This document shows positions 33,637 to 46,026 of a DNA stretch of 64,000 nt, one piece after another. The stretch is taken from assembly GCA_016617855.1 (NCBI GenBank), contig JAECUM010003199.1, positions 1-64,000 of the forward strand, read 5' to 3'. This DNA is from Megalonaias nervosa (taxonomy: Eukaryota > Mollusca > Bivalvia > Unionida > Unionidae). The notes beneath the pieces were generated by a model. That model was given only the letters and a program-made list of their open reading frames with translations. It was not told the DNA's origin and ran no database searches. The position numbers and the translations under genes were made by a program. Numbering within the stretch: position 1 is the stretch's first letter; each line of letters starts with the position of its first letter.

Positions 33637-33897
33637 AACAGGGGGGTGGGGGTGAGGACAAAGAATGAGTGAGCGCATACGTAAACAAACATACCATAGA
33701 AAAAACATAAAAGTCAAAAAATAAAGTAACAAAATTAAGCTAACCCAATTGGAAAAAGTTTCGGGTCAGTTAGAGACTTCGGTTTTGACGTTGTTGACGT
33801 TTGTATTTTCATCTCCGTAGGGAGCTTTATTTTTCGGCTAAATCTCTAACTGAAAATTTTGTAGGATTCACCCCCCACCCCACCCCACCCCAGCTGC
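33637..33897 (-). repeat. Polinton right terminal inverted repeat
   Basis: Reverse complement of 15505-15764. The outer end reads GCTGC, directly followed by TTGTAG. The inner G-rich tract GGGGGGTGGGGGTGAGG mirrors the C-rich tract of the left copy. Confidence 0.93.
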
Positions 33898-33903
33898 TTG
33901 TAG
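33898..33903. repeat. Target-site duplication, right (TTGTAG)
   Basis: Partner of 15499-15504. Confidence 0.85.
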
Positions 33904-33940
33904 ACCAATTATACTTTGCAATGTTAGACCATAAAATTTA

Positions 33941-34288
33941 ATGATGCGAGAAAATAATCGAAGAGGTAAAACAGCTGTGATGCAGTCGCCAAGAAAACCG
34001 TTTTACTCTCGAAATAAAACGTGTACACGTGTGTGTGTGTGTGTGTGTGTGTGTGCTATTTGCGGAATCATCGCCGTGACCATCGTTAGCCTAGGTTTTG
34101 CAGGAATGGTGACTACTGCAACACTCGTAGGTACACCATTGGAATTTGTTGTCAGAGGTGTAATAATAGCAACCGGTGTTGCAGTCGATGCTGGTAAAAT
34201 AATTTCTTTACGGTTACATCAACGAACTTCTCACAACAGCACAGAGTATTTTGAGCACAACTATCAAGCTGTACTCGATGGCTGTTGA
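33941..34288 (+). pseudogene. Possible membrane-protein relic outside the right TIR
   Basis: A 115-codon frame running through a (GT)n tract (34030-34055, read as Val-Cys) into a hydrophobic stretch (AVTIVSLGFAGMVTTATLVG and VVRGVIIATGVAVDAG) and a helical end (HNSTEYFEHNYQAVLDG). The order hydrophobic hairpin then helical tail resembles the Polinton gene at 27862-28348. It may be the relic of a second element or of a host gene; no start or family is certain. Confidence 0.3.
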
Positions 34289-34399
34289 AGATTAAACGAT
34301 TATCATGACTGAGTTTGAAAATATGCTGGTCGAAATGGAAAACCACCTGTCTCAGCAAGCACAGAAACGTAACCGGTGCCGTAGTGACAAAAGGCAGTA

Positions 34400-36440
34400 A
34401 AAATCGAGTAACTTTTTATCAGTTTATAATTATCTACCTGCCAGTTGTAGTAGTTTATTTGTGTGACTGTGGCACCAATCGGTGAATTCGCTTAGAGGCG
34501 CCAGCAGATTACATTTGCGCGAGGCTTACTATGGGCATGTGCGCGTAAATACTACATTCATATGTGATGAGAGGGGAAAGTCATGGGGTATAGAAGGCTT
34601 GGACCCAGTTCGCTTTCAGAGGTTCTAAACGCCTATAATGATACTACTCGGGTATTGTTTATAGCCTGGTTCAGAACTCGGAGATGTAAGTGACGGACCC
34701 GTATGAATATCACAAGAGTAACAAAGCGGTCTATCAACTACTGCAAATGTAATATACATGAAATATTGAATAAGAATATACTTAGGAATTAAATAATCTA
34801 GGAATAAAAACCCCCACTAAAGTTGGAATAAATCACTGTTTGAACATAACACACATCTGACACTAACGTATATGTTTGTCTCAGAAAATATGAAAAACAA
34901 ATTAGGCTGGCAGTCCATTCAAGACAGTGTTTCTGATTATGTTCGACAAAATGTTTCAGCAGAATGGGGATATTCCTCTGCAACCAGATGTAAAACAACC
35001 GACCAGAATGACCACACACATGCATTCCCTTTCGTTCATGCAGATTCAGGCAACGATCAGTTATTTATCCTTCAATTGATTTTTTCACTTATTTGTCATC
35101 CTATACTCTCAAAAAACGAAAAGTATTTCTTCTCTCGTTGTCTCTCCTTCTTCTAATCCATAATTTTAAAATGTAACACTAGCATATTTTTGCATTTTCT
35201 ATTTTACCTTCAATCGTTCTTCCTTAATTAATATGCAGAGACACATAACTGCACAAAATTCTAGATAGAGGGTCAAATAATTGGATGGACACTTTTTCAT
35301 AAACATCTGTTCATTCGACGATGATAAAAATCTGGCTTAAAAACATGCTATATAAACTGAAAAAAAGATAAATACTTTTTTTACAATTTGAAATTGGCCT
35401 TCCTTTTGCCCCAGAGAATGGGTTGAATATACTCCATGAACATCTGAGGAATTTGGGTTATTGAGAAAAGGAGCACAACCCACTGACATTGAAGGGGAAA
35501 AATTGATACATCGTCAATGAATTTTCCAGGGTTTCATATTTTACCTTCATATTTCTTCTTTTCAAGTATGTGCGTGTGTATTTGATTCTAGAATGATAAT
35601 GGGATTAACACACAACAAGACGGTGGAAAGTCTGCTGAAGCTAAACATGCTTTATGAGTTTAGAAATATGTTTATCAAGAACAATCCAACGGAGTGAATA
35701 AACACAAAGGTGGGATTTCTAATGTAGAAACAAAACATAAACCACACGGAAATTACTGCATGTACTCTTCAATAAGATTTTCCCTGCTGTGAACAGTGTT
35801 GTGTCAGATATACTACTGACTTATGCTAGAAACGATCATTCTAATAACACGTGTAGACCCCTATGTGCTGATGCATTAAAAATACAGACGAGGGTCTATA
35901 TTGTTTGTATATGGGCTCTACAAGTAAACAATGATTTATATAATACATTTAGCCAAGTCTCTCAACATTCTTTTCCTCTTCGTTCCCAGAGCTCGGACCC
36001 CCCTCCCTATATACCCCTGCTTTTCTGAGAGCCTCCCAAACATGCTTGACTTGCTATTCATCAATTTAGCTAATGCGATAAACTAAAGCCTTCTTAAATT
36101 GTTGTGCCTTATTTATTTATGTATTTGTTTACATATTAACTCATTTTTAAACTGATTTAATTTCAGATACTGTTAATTACTGCATTTATTTCATGATTTA
36201 AAAAATAAAGCATATTTGTTTATAATAGATGCTTAAAATGATCAATGGATAGATATGTATGGGTACAGAATGTAAAGATTTTTTATATTCATTCTGACAA
36301 TAATCAGTTTCATATGGCTATGATTATATTCGTGTTATAAAGGTTTATCTTAATATATAAATTAGATTACTTGGCTGGTAAGGAGTCCCTCTGGGTTCAA
36401 AAAGGTAACCACTTTGGAGCATCTCCTGCCCCCATTCAAG
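34400..36440. other. Non-coding DNA between Polinton and host gene
   Basis: No gene supported. Frames at 34872-35156 and 35789-36028 have no motif. AT-rich, without long tandem arrays. Confidence 0.5.
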
Positions 36441-36449
36441 TGCTACATA

Positions 36450-36800
36450 ATTAATTAAGAGAGCCGTTATTATTTTGTTTTAAGGATGTTGGGCTTGGAT
36501 GCATAAAACGCTATTTATTGACATCTTCAAACGAATAAGAGAGCTTTGTAATTTTATGAAGTCTCTAATTCATTTGAAGACATCTTTAAATCATTTACAG
36601 ATTTGCCAAATTAGAGAGCTCTTCTCTTCTATTACTGAATGCATGCACTCTTATTCGTCTGTCTTCAACTGAATTAGAGTGGTCATCATATCAAGTATAG
36701 ACACCATTAACTTAGGCGAATAACTGAATTTGATAGATCTCTAATTGATTTATAGAGCTCTCTAATTTAACTGTAGAGCTCTCTAAAAAAAAATTAAAAA
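36450..36800. repeat. Degenerate AGAGCTCTCTAATT repeat
   Basis: Variants of AGAGCTCTCTAATT and its partner TCTCTAATTCATTTGAAGA recur in both orientations, giving many potential hairpins. It sits ~180 bp upstream of the beta-galactosidase-like first exon. Confidence 0.6.
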
Positions 36801-36936
36801 AAATAGAAAGCTCAGAATTGAACTGAATACATGCAAAAACCAACGCCCGTACACATCGCGCGGGTAGATTGAATCCTGATTTAAAATGTTCCTCTATAAC
36901 TTCGACATGTCAAAATTTAAATTGGTAGCCTTCGAA

Positions 36937-36956
36937 CACGTGATGGATCATGTGAC
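36937..36956 (+). promoter_or_regulatory. Paired E-box/M-box candidate upstream of exon 1
   Basis: CACGTGA (36937-36943) and TCATGTGAC (36948-36956) lie 11 bp apart, just before the host gene. CACGTG and TCATGTG cores are bound by MiT/TFE factors, which control lysosomal genes in vertebrates. The sites are seen; their use here is inference. Confidence 0.4.
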
Positions 36957-36981
36957 TGCACAAAATGGATGGCAAACATAG
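36943..36981 (+). promoter_or_regulatory. Upstream ORF before the beta-galactosidase-like start
   Basis: A 12-codon frame (ATG at 36943, TAG at 36979) ends three bases before the main ATG at 36985. If transcription begins upstream of it, reinitiation or leaky scanning would be needed. The transcription start is unknown. Confidence 0.35.
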
Positions 36982-36984
36982 GGA

Positions 36985-37335
36985 ATGTTTCGCCGCAAAG
37001 TGAGAGACAAAAATAACGACGAAAAATCGAAATTATCCCGATTCCAAATGCAAAAGATCATGCCATCCGTTCATGTAAAACCCAACAGTATTAAGGCAAC
37101 AGGGATTGTGCTGGGATTAGTGGGGATTTTCATTTTATGGCACTATTTGCGGCAATCAAATGAAAGAGCCACTCTGGGAGCCGCGTTGATGCCAAATTTG
37201 GAGGTGCCCCACAGAAGACCAGGGTCTCTTGGTCCAGAGGAAATCGATGCCTTGTTGGACAGGATCATCAGCGAAAACAAGGAGCTTATAGACGATAATA
37301 AAAAAGAGGGGCAGTTGGAAAATCAAATACCCCGG
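36985..37335 (+). CDS. Beta-galactosidase-1-like protein, probable exon 1 (signal anchor)
   Basis: ATG at 36985 opens 117 codons up to CGG|GTAATG, a donor in phase 0, which matches the phase-0 start of the exon at 47032. The N-terminus is basic (MFRRKVRDKNNDEKSKLSR), then IVLGLVGIFILWHYL, a single transmembrane segment, then a charged linker (IDALLDRIISENKELIDDNK). This is a type II membrane layout, as in GLB1L2-type enzymes. The link to exon 2 rests on phase, strand and topology; another exon may lie between. Confidence 0.6.
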
Positions 37336-38689
37336 GTAATGTCTGGAAACAACAATGACATAGCTTGTGGTTAGCAGAAGTACGAGTTACACATATAGGT
37401 ACATGTGGTACCGATATTCAGCTGTATGTCATTTTGAGAATTTTAATTACACCTTTAAATGGCAGGATCACTGTATAACTGCCACAGGAAATACGGGTGT
37501 AGGACAAAATCTTCTCCAGAGAAAATCACCCAGCAAAATGGAAGGACATATTCCCCTTACTAGTATGATTTTTTTTTTTTTATTTGAAGCCATCACAAAT
37601 ATACTGGCCTGTTTTGAAATAGAATAAGGGGACAAAAGAAAAAACTTGGATATCATCAATATTGAATTCAGTTGTGGAATTTCATGTTTATACATTAAAA
37701 TTATGGCTTAGATTTGAAGCACTTACACCCAGGGGAAAAAACCCAATTAAGTTTCAAGTGGTTTCACATACCCCAACATGCAGCTTTTTATATGATGATT
37801 AATGTACAAGTGTGTATTCCTCTGACAAATAAACAAGTCCCAAAATCTTGGCCATATTTTTCTAAACATGGTATGTGATAACAATGCAAGTGTTGAAAAC
37901 ATTACGAATCTATTTAATGCAGTGCAGAAGTATGTGTAGTGATAATTATGAAAGTGAATTACCAAATAAATACGTGTGTAATTTGCCTTTAGATCAAAAG
38001 GATCATTAGGCATCTTAATCTCCTTGTCTGTTGAAATGTAATGTCTAACCTGCACACTGTGTCATTTATCTGCTCAAGGGAGCTGATACAAAGCTTCAGA
38101 GGGGCCCAAACTGATATACAAAGATGTGTATTTGTGTTGGTTTATAAAGTTTAAAAAGGGCTAAACATAGACTGGGGGAGGGGATTATGTTCTGTCTTTC
38201 ATTTTTTGTGGAGGGGGGTGATTTTTGTCTGTACCCAGGAAATACATCTGGGTGAGGTGGGTTTGGGTGAAATTATTTACTGGTGTATTGATGTACAAGT
38301 AATTTTGCAGTTATTGATACTAAAGATGAAAATGTGAATAGAAAATGATCCATACCTTACGAAAGTTTCTTTTTTGTCTCCAGAGCCCTGGAATAATTAT
38401 CAATGGATTGCATCTTTATTGTTGATGTGTTTCTATTGTGTTACATTGTAGGTTGTGTATGGCAATATGTGTCACAGTATATTGTTTGATCCCAAGTATT
38501 TAGTGGTGCCCTGATGAATGATTAAAATTGAACTTTTAGTCTAATTACAATTACGTGAATGCAAGAAGCAATTTTACTTTGATTGTATTAAAAAAGTGGG
38601 AATCTTCTACCATCAAACTCAGTTTTAATCTGTCAATAAAATGTGATCCAAAAAACGAATAATACAGTAAGTGTAGCTGTTCAGTTTAG

Positions 38690-39370
38690 TTGAGCATGTG
38701 GCTACAGTGAGGGCTATATCATTTGGTCAATGTCTTCATGGGCTACAGAGAGGGATACATTACTTGGTTAGTACCTTGATGGGCTACAGAGAGAGATACA
38801 TTAGTTGATCAGTACCTTGGTGTGGCTACAGGGAGGGCTATAGTAGTTGATCAGTACCTTGGTGTGGCTACAGGGAGGGCTATATTAGTTGATCAGTACC
38901 TTGGTGTGGCTTCAGAGAGGGCTTTATTAGTTGATCAGTACCATGATGTGGCTACAAGGGGGCTATATTAGTTGATCAGTACCTTGGTGTGGCTACAGGG
39001 AGGGCTATATTAGTTGATCATTACTTTGGTGTGGCTTCAGAGAGGGCATTATTAGTTGATCAGTACCATGATGTAGCTACAGGGGGGCTATATTAGTTGA
39101 CCAGTACCTCAGTGTGGCTTCAGAGAGAGCTTTATTAGTTGATCAGTACCATGATGTGGCTACAAGGCTGGCTATATTAGTTGATTAGTACCTTGACATG
39201 GCAACAGAGAGGGCTTTATTAGCTGATCGGTACCTTCATGGGCTGTAGAAGGCAATATCAGTTGATCAGTACTTTAATCGGCTACAGGGAGGGCTTCATT
39301 AATTGGTCAGTAACTTGATGGGCTACAGTGAGGGTTTTATTAGTTGGTCAGTAAATTGATGTGGCTAATC
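38690..39370. repeat. ~41-bp degenerate minisatellite
   Basis: Units around GGCTACAGGGAGGGCTATA and TTAGTTGATCAGTACCTTG repeat about 16 times with substitutions. Confidence 0.9.
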
Positions 39371-40047
39371 CTGGTTATGTGAGCCTGTTTGGAAGTAAAA
39401 AGAAAAATGCTTGTCAGATGTAAATGTGCCACATACATGAATTTGACATACAGTGAACAACTTAAGATATACAGCTAATTGAGAAATTAAACCTGATCTA
39501 ATATATAAAACCTGATCTAATATATAAAACCTGATCTAAAATGAGGATAAACTTTGGTTGTATTAAGACTAAGCAAGAACTAACATAAAAAAAAAACATT
39601 CCCAAAGAAACCAAAATAAATAATGAAAACAAAAAAGGAATTCATAGTATTAAGGTAAGCATGACATGAAAGCAAATTATGTTGAGTTAGTTATCGTCAG
39701 CAGTCTGTTACTTCCAATAATTTATTAAAAATTTCAAACAGTTTCCAAAACTACTGGTAATACACATCAAAATTGTTTTATCTTGCTTGTTAATGGCAAA
39801 ACATGGGAATAAAGTTTTGGGTGGTGGTGTCAACAGCAATGGCATTTTCATTAGGGTCCGGCAGCAACATTTTTGCAAATCACATAAAATTATGTTCAGT
39901 ATGGGTTGTTATATTCAATTGCTACTTTGAAATTGTTTGTTATTGGTTTTTATCCTGGTGTGCTAGGGACTCCTGTGGTGGCATCATTATCAACAATGCT
40001 GTGAAGCAATTCTCTTGTATAATATTTCTTCTACTTCATCTACAAGT

Positions 40048-40275
40048 CTGGGATAATGTTCTGTATTCAACTACAACTCTGGGATAATGTTCTGTATTCA
40101 AGTACAAAACTGGGATAATGTTCTGTATTCAAGTACAAAACTGGGATAATGTTCTGTATTCAAGTGCAAAACTGGGATACTGTTCTGTATTCAAGTACAA
40201 AACTGGGATAATGTTCTGTATTCAAGTACAACTCTGGGATAATGTTCTGTATTCAAGTACAAAACTGGGATAATA
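40048..40275. repeat. 31-bp minisatellite
   Basis: Units of CTGGGATAATGTTCTGTATT plus CAAGTACAAAA, about seven copies. Confidence 0.92.
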
Positions 40276-40489
40276 TTACTCTTCTGCATTCAGTGATGTA
40301 TTCAACTGAAACTTCACTATGTATACAGGACTATCAGGAACCCAAGTTCCTGGGTCAAATATGTGTAAAATTCTCAAAAGATGCACCATTTGTTCGTGTA
40401 ATGTGTCCATATGATGTATTTCTTTACGCCCCAGGACATTCCCCAAGTACATATTCTGGTAAGTTGTGGTGAAACTGCAGAATAGCTAC

Positions 40490-40978
40490 AGGCTAGACTT
40501 GAGTAAAGGGGCATGAAGTTAATGCTTATCATTGCAGTCATCTTGTAAAAGGCTAGACTTGAGTAAAGGGGCATGAAGTTAATGCTTATCATTGCAGTCA
40601 TCTTGTAAAAAGGCTAGACTTGAGTAAAGGGGCATGAAGTTAATGCTTATCATTGCAGTCATCTTGTAAAAAGGCTAGACTTGAGTAAAGGGGCATGAAG
40701 TTAATGCTTATCATTGCAGTCATCTTGTAAAAAGGCTAGACTTGAGTAAAGGGGCATGAAGTTAATGCTTATCATTGCAGTCATCTTGTAAAAAGGCTAG
40801 ACTTGAGTAAAGGGGCATGAAGTTAATGCTTATCATTGCAGTCATCTTGTAAAAAGGCTAGACTTGAGTAAAGGGGCATGAAGTTAATGCTTATCATTGC
40901 AGTCATCTTGTAAAAAGGCTAGACTTGAGTAAAGGGGCATGAAGTTAATGCTTATCATTGCAGTCATCTTGTAAAAAG
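40490..40978. repeat. 60/61-bp minisatellite, eight copies
   Basis: Near-identical units starting GGCTAGACTTGAGTAAAGGG and ending CATCTTGTAAAAA. The copies are so alike that recent expansion is likely. The first two periods are 60 bp, the rest 61 bp (one extra A). Confidence 0.97.
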
Positions 40979-41057
40979 GACTGCCCCTCTGAAGGCTGAT
41001 CATACTTCAAAGAAACCATGTTCTTTTGAGTATGTAACTTATAACCTATATATAGAA

Positions 41058-42700
41058 TTAGTCATTAGTGAGTTAAAGCAGTTAAAGCATTAGGGAGTTA
41101 AGGCAGTGCCGTAGTTATACAGAATTAGTCATTAGGGAGTTAAGGCAGTGCCGTAGTTATACAGAATTAGTCATTAGGGAGTTAAGGCTGCAGGCAGTGG
41201 CATAGTTACATAGAATTAGTTATTAGGGAGTTAAAGCAGTGCCATAGTTATACAGAATTAGTCATTAGAGAGTTAAAGCAGTGCCATAGTTGTACAGAAT
41301 TAGTCATTAGGGAGTAAAAGCAGTGCCATATTTAATACAGAATTAGCCATTAGGGAGTTAAGGCAGTGCCATAGTTATACAGAATTAGTCATTAGGGAGT
41401 GAAGGCAGTGCCACAGTTATACAGAATTAGTCATTATGGAATAAAGGCAGTGCCATAGTTACACAGAATTAGTCTTGAATAGTTTATTGTATGCCATAGG
41501 TTATACAGAATTAGTCATGAGGGAGTTAAGGCAGTGCCATAGTTATGCAGAATTAGTCATTAGGGAGCAAAAGCAGTGCCATATTTATACAGAATTAGTC
41601 ATTAGGGAGTTAAGGCAGTGCTATAAGTTATACAGAATTAGTCACTAGGGAGTTAAGACAGTGCCATAGTTATACAGTATTAGTCATTAGGGAGTTAAGG
41701 CAGTGCCACAGTTACACAGAATTAGTCATGAGGGAGTTAAAGCAGTGCCATAGTTATACAGAATTAGTTATTAGGGAGTGAAGGCAGTGCCACAGTTATA
41801 CAGAATTAGTCATTACGGAATAAAGTCAGTGCCATAGTTACACAGAACTAGTCATGAATGGGTTATTGTATGCCATAGGTTATACAGAATTAGTCATGAG
41901 GGAGTTAAGGCAGTGCCATAGTTATGCAGAATTAGTCATTGGTTAGTAAAAGCAGTGCCATATTTACACAGAATTAGTCATTAGGGAGTTAAGGCAGTGC
42001 CATAGTTAAACAGAATTAGTCATTAGGGAGTGAAGGCAGTGCCACAGTTATACAGAATTAGTCATTATGGAATAAAGGCAGTGCCATAGTTACACAGAAT
42101 TAGTCATGAATGGGTTATTGTATGCCATAGGTTATACAGAATTAGTCATGATGGAGTTAAGGCAGTGCCATAGTTATGCAGAATTAGTCATTAGGGAGTA
42201 AAAGCAGTGCCATATTTATACAGAATTAGTCATTAGGGAGTTAAGGCAGTGCTATAAGTTATACAGAATTAGTCATTAGGGAGTTAAGGCAGTGCTATAA
42301 GTTATACAGAATTAGTCATTAGGGAGTTAAGACAGTGCCATAGTTAAACAGTATTAATCATTAGGGAGTTAAGGCAGTGCCATAGTTACACAGAATTAGT
42401 CATTAGGGAGTTAAAGCAGTGCCATAGTTATACAGAATTAGTAATTAGGGAGTTAAGGCAGTGCCATAGTTACACAGAATTAGTCATTAGGGAGTTAAAG
42501 CAGTGCCATAGTTACACAGAATTAGTCATTAGGGAGTTAAAGCAGTGCCATAGTTATACAGAATTAGTCATTATGGAATTAAGTCAGTGCCATAGGTTAT
42601 ACAGAATTAGTCATGAGGGAGTTAAGGCAATGCTGTAGGTTATACAGAATTAGTCATTAGGGGGTTAAAGCAGTATCATAGGTTAGATTAGGTGTCGGCA
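41058..42700. repeat. 42-bp minisatellite, long array
   Basis: About 38 units of CAGAATTAGTCATTAGGGAG followed by a TTAAGGCAGTGCCATAGTTA part. Higher-order patterns occur: a variant with GGGTTATTGTATGCCATAGG recurs at three places about 360 and 240 bp apart. Confidence 0.95.
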
Positions 42701-43986
42701 ACCCATAGCACACACACCAATGGTGGCACATCAGACTCTTTGGAAAGACACTTGGTGTGAGCTGTAGTTTTGTATTGTTAAGTACTAAAAACAATAATTA
42801 AGTTAGAGGGATGAATATGACTTGGCATGCATTACTCTACAATTGAGTGGACCTGGCACAACAGTTCTGTAAGGTTGCTGACGCCTAGGGTATACAACAT
42901 CAGTCATTAGGAGGTTTAGGCATTGTCACATAAATTTTTTCAGTAATTAAATCTCTCCAGTTCAGGTTTATTATTTTGTAATTTGAATAGAAGAATTCAA
43001 ACTTGGAGAAATCGGATTTGTGGTTTTTCACAGTGTAGTGTCATCATAAAACAACCAAGAATGGGTATCCTATAAGTGCCCATTTGAGCACATCTACCTG
43101 AATATGACTAGGAGACAGCAGACAATATCCTCAGATATATTAGAAGCTTTCCTTTTATACTGGTCAATATTGTAAAATCATATAAAATTGTAAATATTGA
43201 CATTAGCACCAGTCATCCAGAGAATTCATGGGTCTTCCAGATAATTCAATGGGACATCCAGATAATTCAATGGGACTTCCTGAGAATTCAAAGGGACTTC
43301 CTGAGAATTCAGTAGGACTTCCTGAACCATCCAGACACCACCAGCCAATGAGAAATTAACACAAAGTCATCAACAAGTCTTATTATTATGACTATTATTA
43401 GTAACTGTCAACACATATGCAAACATCTATTTATAGATCCTATGTAATTTTATGCTCTTAATATTCTTAAAACAGACACTAACCACACAGGCAAAATCTG
43501 AGTCAAGATAAGAGCTGTTATTTACAGCCATGAATAAAATGTACAAAAATTAGATAAAATCATGTACCAGGTGGTACAAAAAATATAGATATACATAACA
43601 AGTTACTAAGTTCTTATTATTACCTATACTGAGAACTCAAAGATGGCTTTGAAGTCATTGGAATGTTTCTATTTAAATTCACATTGCATGCATTCAAGCA
43701 AGCACAATTTTTTTTTGAATAGTAAAGCTAATAACATCTCCCTAACTTTAAATTTAAGTTAAAGTTTGCAATTTTGACCAAATTGCTGGATTCATTCTGC
43801 CATTTTTGCTTTCTTAAACTTGCAGTTGTCTGTATTTGTTTTACTTTGTTTTCTAGCCATTTTTATTATAGCCGTACAATGTTTGCTGATTTACTGTCAT
43901 TTTTTAAAATCAAATCTTGATTTCTATCAGAGTATCTTTAATTTATTGTCATTTATTTGATCTGTGAACATAAATCTTTCTTTAGG

Positions 43987-44200
43987 AGAGCCTTGGTAGT
44001 TCAGTTGGTAAAGCATTGGACTCATAATTCTTGATCATGGGTTTGATACCTACCCAGGACAGCCTAAATTGACATTGTGGTGTGTCCTTCTGAGGGCATC
44101 TAGCTCCCATTTCTTTGGCATGATATAGTCAGTGTAGTTTGAAAAGTGCCATTAACCACCACACCCAATCTGTCTTCATTCAGTATGTCATTGGGCACAG
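43987..44200 (+). mobile_element. tRNA-derived SINE, family B
   Basis: Head with A-box-like TGGTAGTTCAGTTGGTAAAG and B-box-like GGGTTTGATACCTACC, then an unrelated body (TGTGTCCTTCTGAGGGCATC). Ends in a short CCAAAACTTCATTATA duplicate near 44207-44245. Differs from family A. Confidence 0.65.
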
Positions 44201-44544
44201 CCTTTATCCAAAACTTCATTATAGTAAATCCAAAACTTCATTATAAGTAAATAATGGTGGGAATGAGTTAAACATACACATGTACATAGAGCAATTGCTT
44301 CTTATTCATTCTCATGGTTACCATAGAAATGGCAAAATTTTGTATACTGGAACATTGATCTGGCAACTCAAACATCACTTTTATAATCTTTAGACACTGT
44401 TCTTCAGTATTATGCAGGGTTTTGTTTTGCAACATTGCACATTCCAGGCAATACAGTGTCTGCTGTGAAACTGTTACTACATTGAATGGAGATCTCTTGA
44501 TAATTTTTGTAAACTGACAAAATATTTTAATAAGACATATTTGG

Positions 44545-45410
44545 CTACAGTCTGGGCACCAGTGAAAATGATATGTACTTTGCAGGCTGGGCACCAGTGA
44601 AAGTGATAGTCATTTGGCTACAGGCTGGGCACCAATGAAAATGATATGTACCTTGCAGGCTGGGCACCAGTGAAAGTGATAGTCATTTAGCTGCAGGCTG
44701 GGCACCAGTGAAAATGATATGTACCTTGCAGGCTGGGCCCCAGTGAAAGTGATAGTCATTTAGCTGCAGGCTGGGCACCAGTGAAAATGATATGTACCTT
44801 GCAGCCTGGGCCCCAGTGAAAGTGATAGTCATTTGGCTGCAGGCTGGGCACCAGTGAAAATGATATGTACTTTGCAGGCTGGGCACCAATGAAAGTGATA
44901 TGTCATTTGGCTGCAGGCTGGGCACCAGTGAAAATGATATGTACTTTGCAGACTGGGCACCAGTGAAAGTGATATGTACTTTGCATTCTTGGCATCAGTG
45001 AGAATGATATGTACTTTGCAGGCTGGGCACCAATGAAAGTGATATGTCATTTGGCTGCAGGCTGGGCACCAGTGAAAATGATTTGTACTTTGCAGGCAGG
45101 GCACCAGTGAAAGTGATATGTACTTTGCATTCTTGGCATCAGTGAAAATGATATGTACTTTGCAGGCTGGGCACCAATGAAAGTGATATGTCATTTGGCT
45201 GCAGGCTGGGCACCAGTGAAAATGATATGTACTTTGCAGGCTGGGCACCAGTGAAAATGATATGTACTTTGCAGGCAGGGCACCAGTGAAAATGATACGT
45301 ACTTTGCATTCTTGGCACTAGTGAATGTGATATGTCGTTGGGCTGCAGCCTGGGCACCAGTGAAGTGATTTGTCATTTGGCTGCAGGCTGGGCGCCAGTG
45401 AAAGGAATAG
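44545..45410. repeat. 36-39-bp minisatellite
   Basis: Units built on GGCTGGGCACCAGTGAAAAT and GATATGTACTTTGCA, alternating with a variant carrying GTCATTTGGCTGCA. The minus-strand frames with repeated Cys-His words come from this array. Confidence 0.93.
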
Positions 45411-45879
45411 ATCTTTTTGTTTTTCTGTTTTACAGAAGCTGTAGTCATAATTTCTGTCAGAATTTATTGGATTCTATGGCATAAATTCTCGGGCAGGGTG
45501 GCAGTGACAGTTAAAATTGGTCCCCTGCATGCTATGTTATTTTGGCTATGCAAACAAGAAAGTTGGGAAATCAGTCCAGTGATTTGACTATCATTATTGT
45601 TCTGCTGCCATTTTGTGATCTGATTTTTGTAAGGATATTCATTTGCATTATTATGTAGATGTTGACATATTTAATACCCCAAATTAATGAAATGGTGTGT
45701 TGCAAAATCATGCTATAAATAGCTATAAATAATTCAGAATGTAACAAATTATGCCTGGAAGCTCCCTTGTTGAATGTCTTGGAAATATACACATTGCAGG
45801 AAATGTGTGGCAAATCAAGACAACTAAAATAGAAAGCACAGGATATGACAGTGGCTCCAAGATTGTTTTACCTGCATTA

Positions 45880-46026
45880 AGTTAAGGATAATGTTGAATG
45901 TACCATTCATAAAGATAATGTTGAATGTACCATTCATAAAGATAATGTTGAATGTACAATAAGATAATGTTGAATGTTCAATTCATAAAGATAATGTTGA
46001 ATGTACCATTCATAAAGATAATGTTT
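45880..46026. repeat. 27-bp minisatellite
   Basis: GATAATGTTGAATGTACCAT plus TCATAAA, about five copies. Confidence 0.9.

Larger units (their letters stand above)
15505..33897. mobile_element. Polinton/Maverick (adintovirus-like) element, decayed
   Basis: An 18.4-kb unit bounded by ~260-bp terminal inverted repeats and a 6-bp TTGTAG duplication. It carries the diagnostic Polinton set: B-family DNA polymerase, rve-type integrase, A32-like packaging ATPase, adenain-type cysteine protease and a capsid-protein candidate. Extra genes include a PLA2 protein, an SF1 helicase and two HNH-type nucleases. Early genes lie on both strands in the left half; the late block (26.1-33.6 kb) is entirely on the minus strand. 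Most large frames have stops or shifts, and a solo LTR interrupts the polymerase, so this copy should be inactive. It is an endogenous relic of a virus-like self-synthesising transposon. Confidence 0.95.

Noticed and set aside
15505..33897. A retrovirus or herpesvirus-like insertion
   Set aside because: The integrase is rve-type but there is no reverse transcriptase; PolB, A32-like ATPase and adenain-type protease with TIRs define a Polinton.
39803..40472. Additional host exon between exons 1 and 2
   Set aside because: The frames are partly made of the 31-bp array and lack matching splice phases or a GH35 motif.
40490..42700. Regular direct repeats that might suggest CRISPR
   Set aside because: Units are contiguous without unique spacers, the genome is animal, and no cas-like gene is present.
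44683..45448. Cys-His-rich minus-strand frames resembling zinc fingers
   Set aside because: Words such as FHWCPACS come from a 36-39-bp minisatellite; spacing does not fit a zinc finger and phases change.
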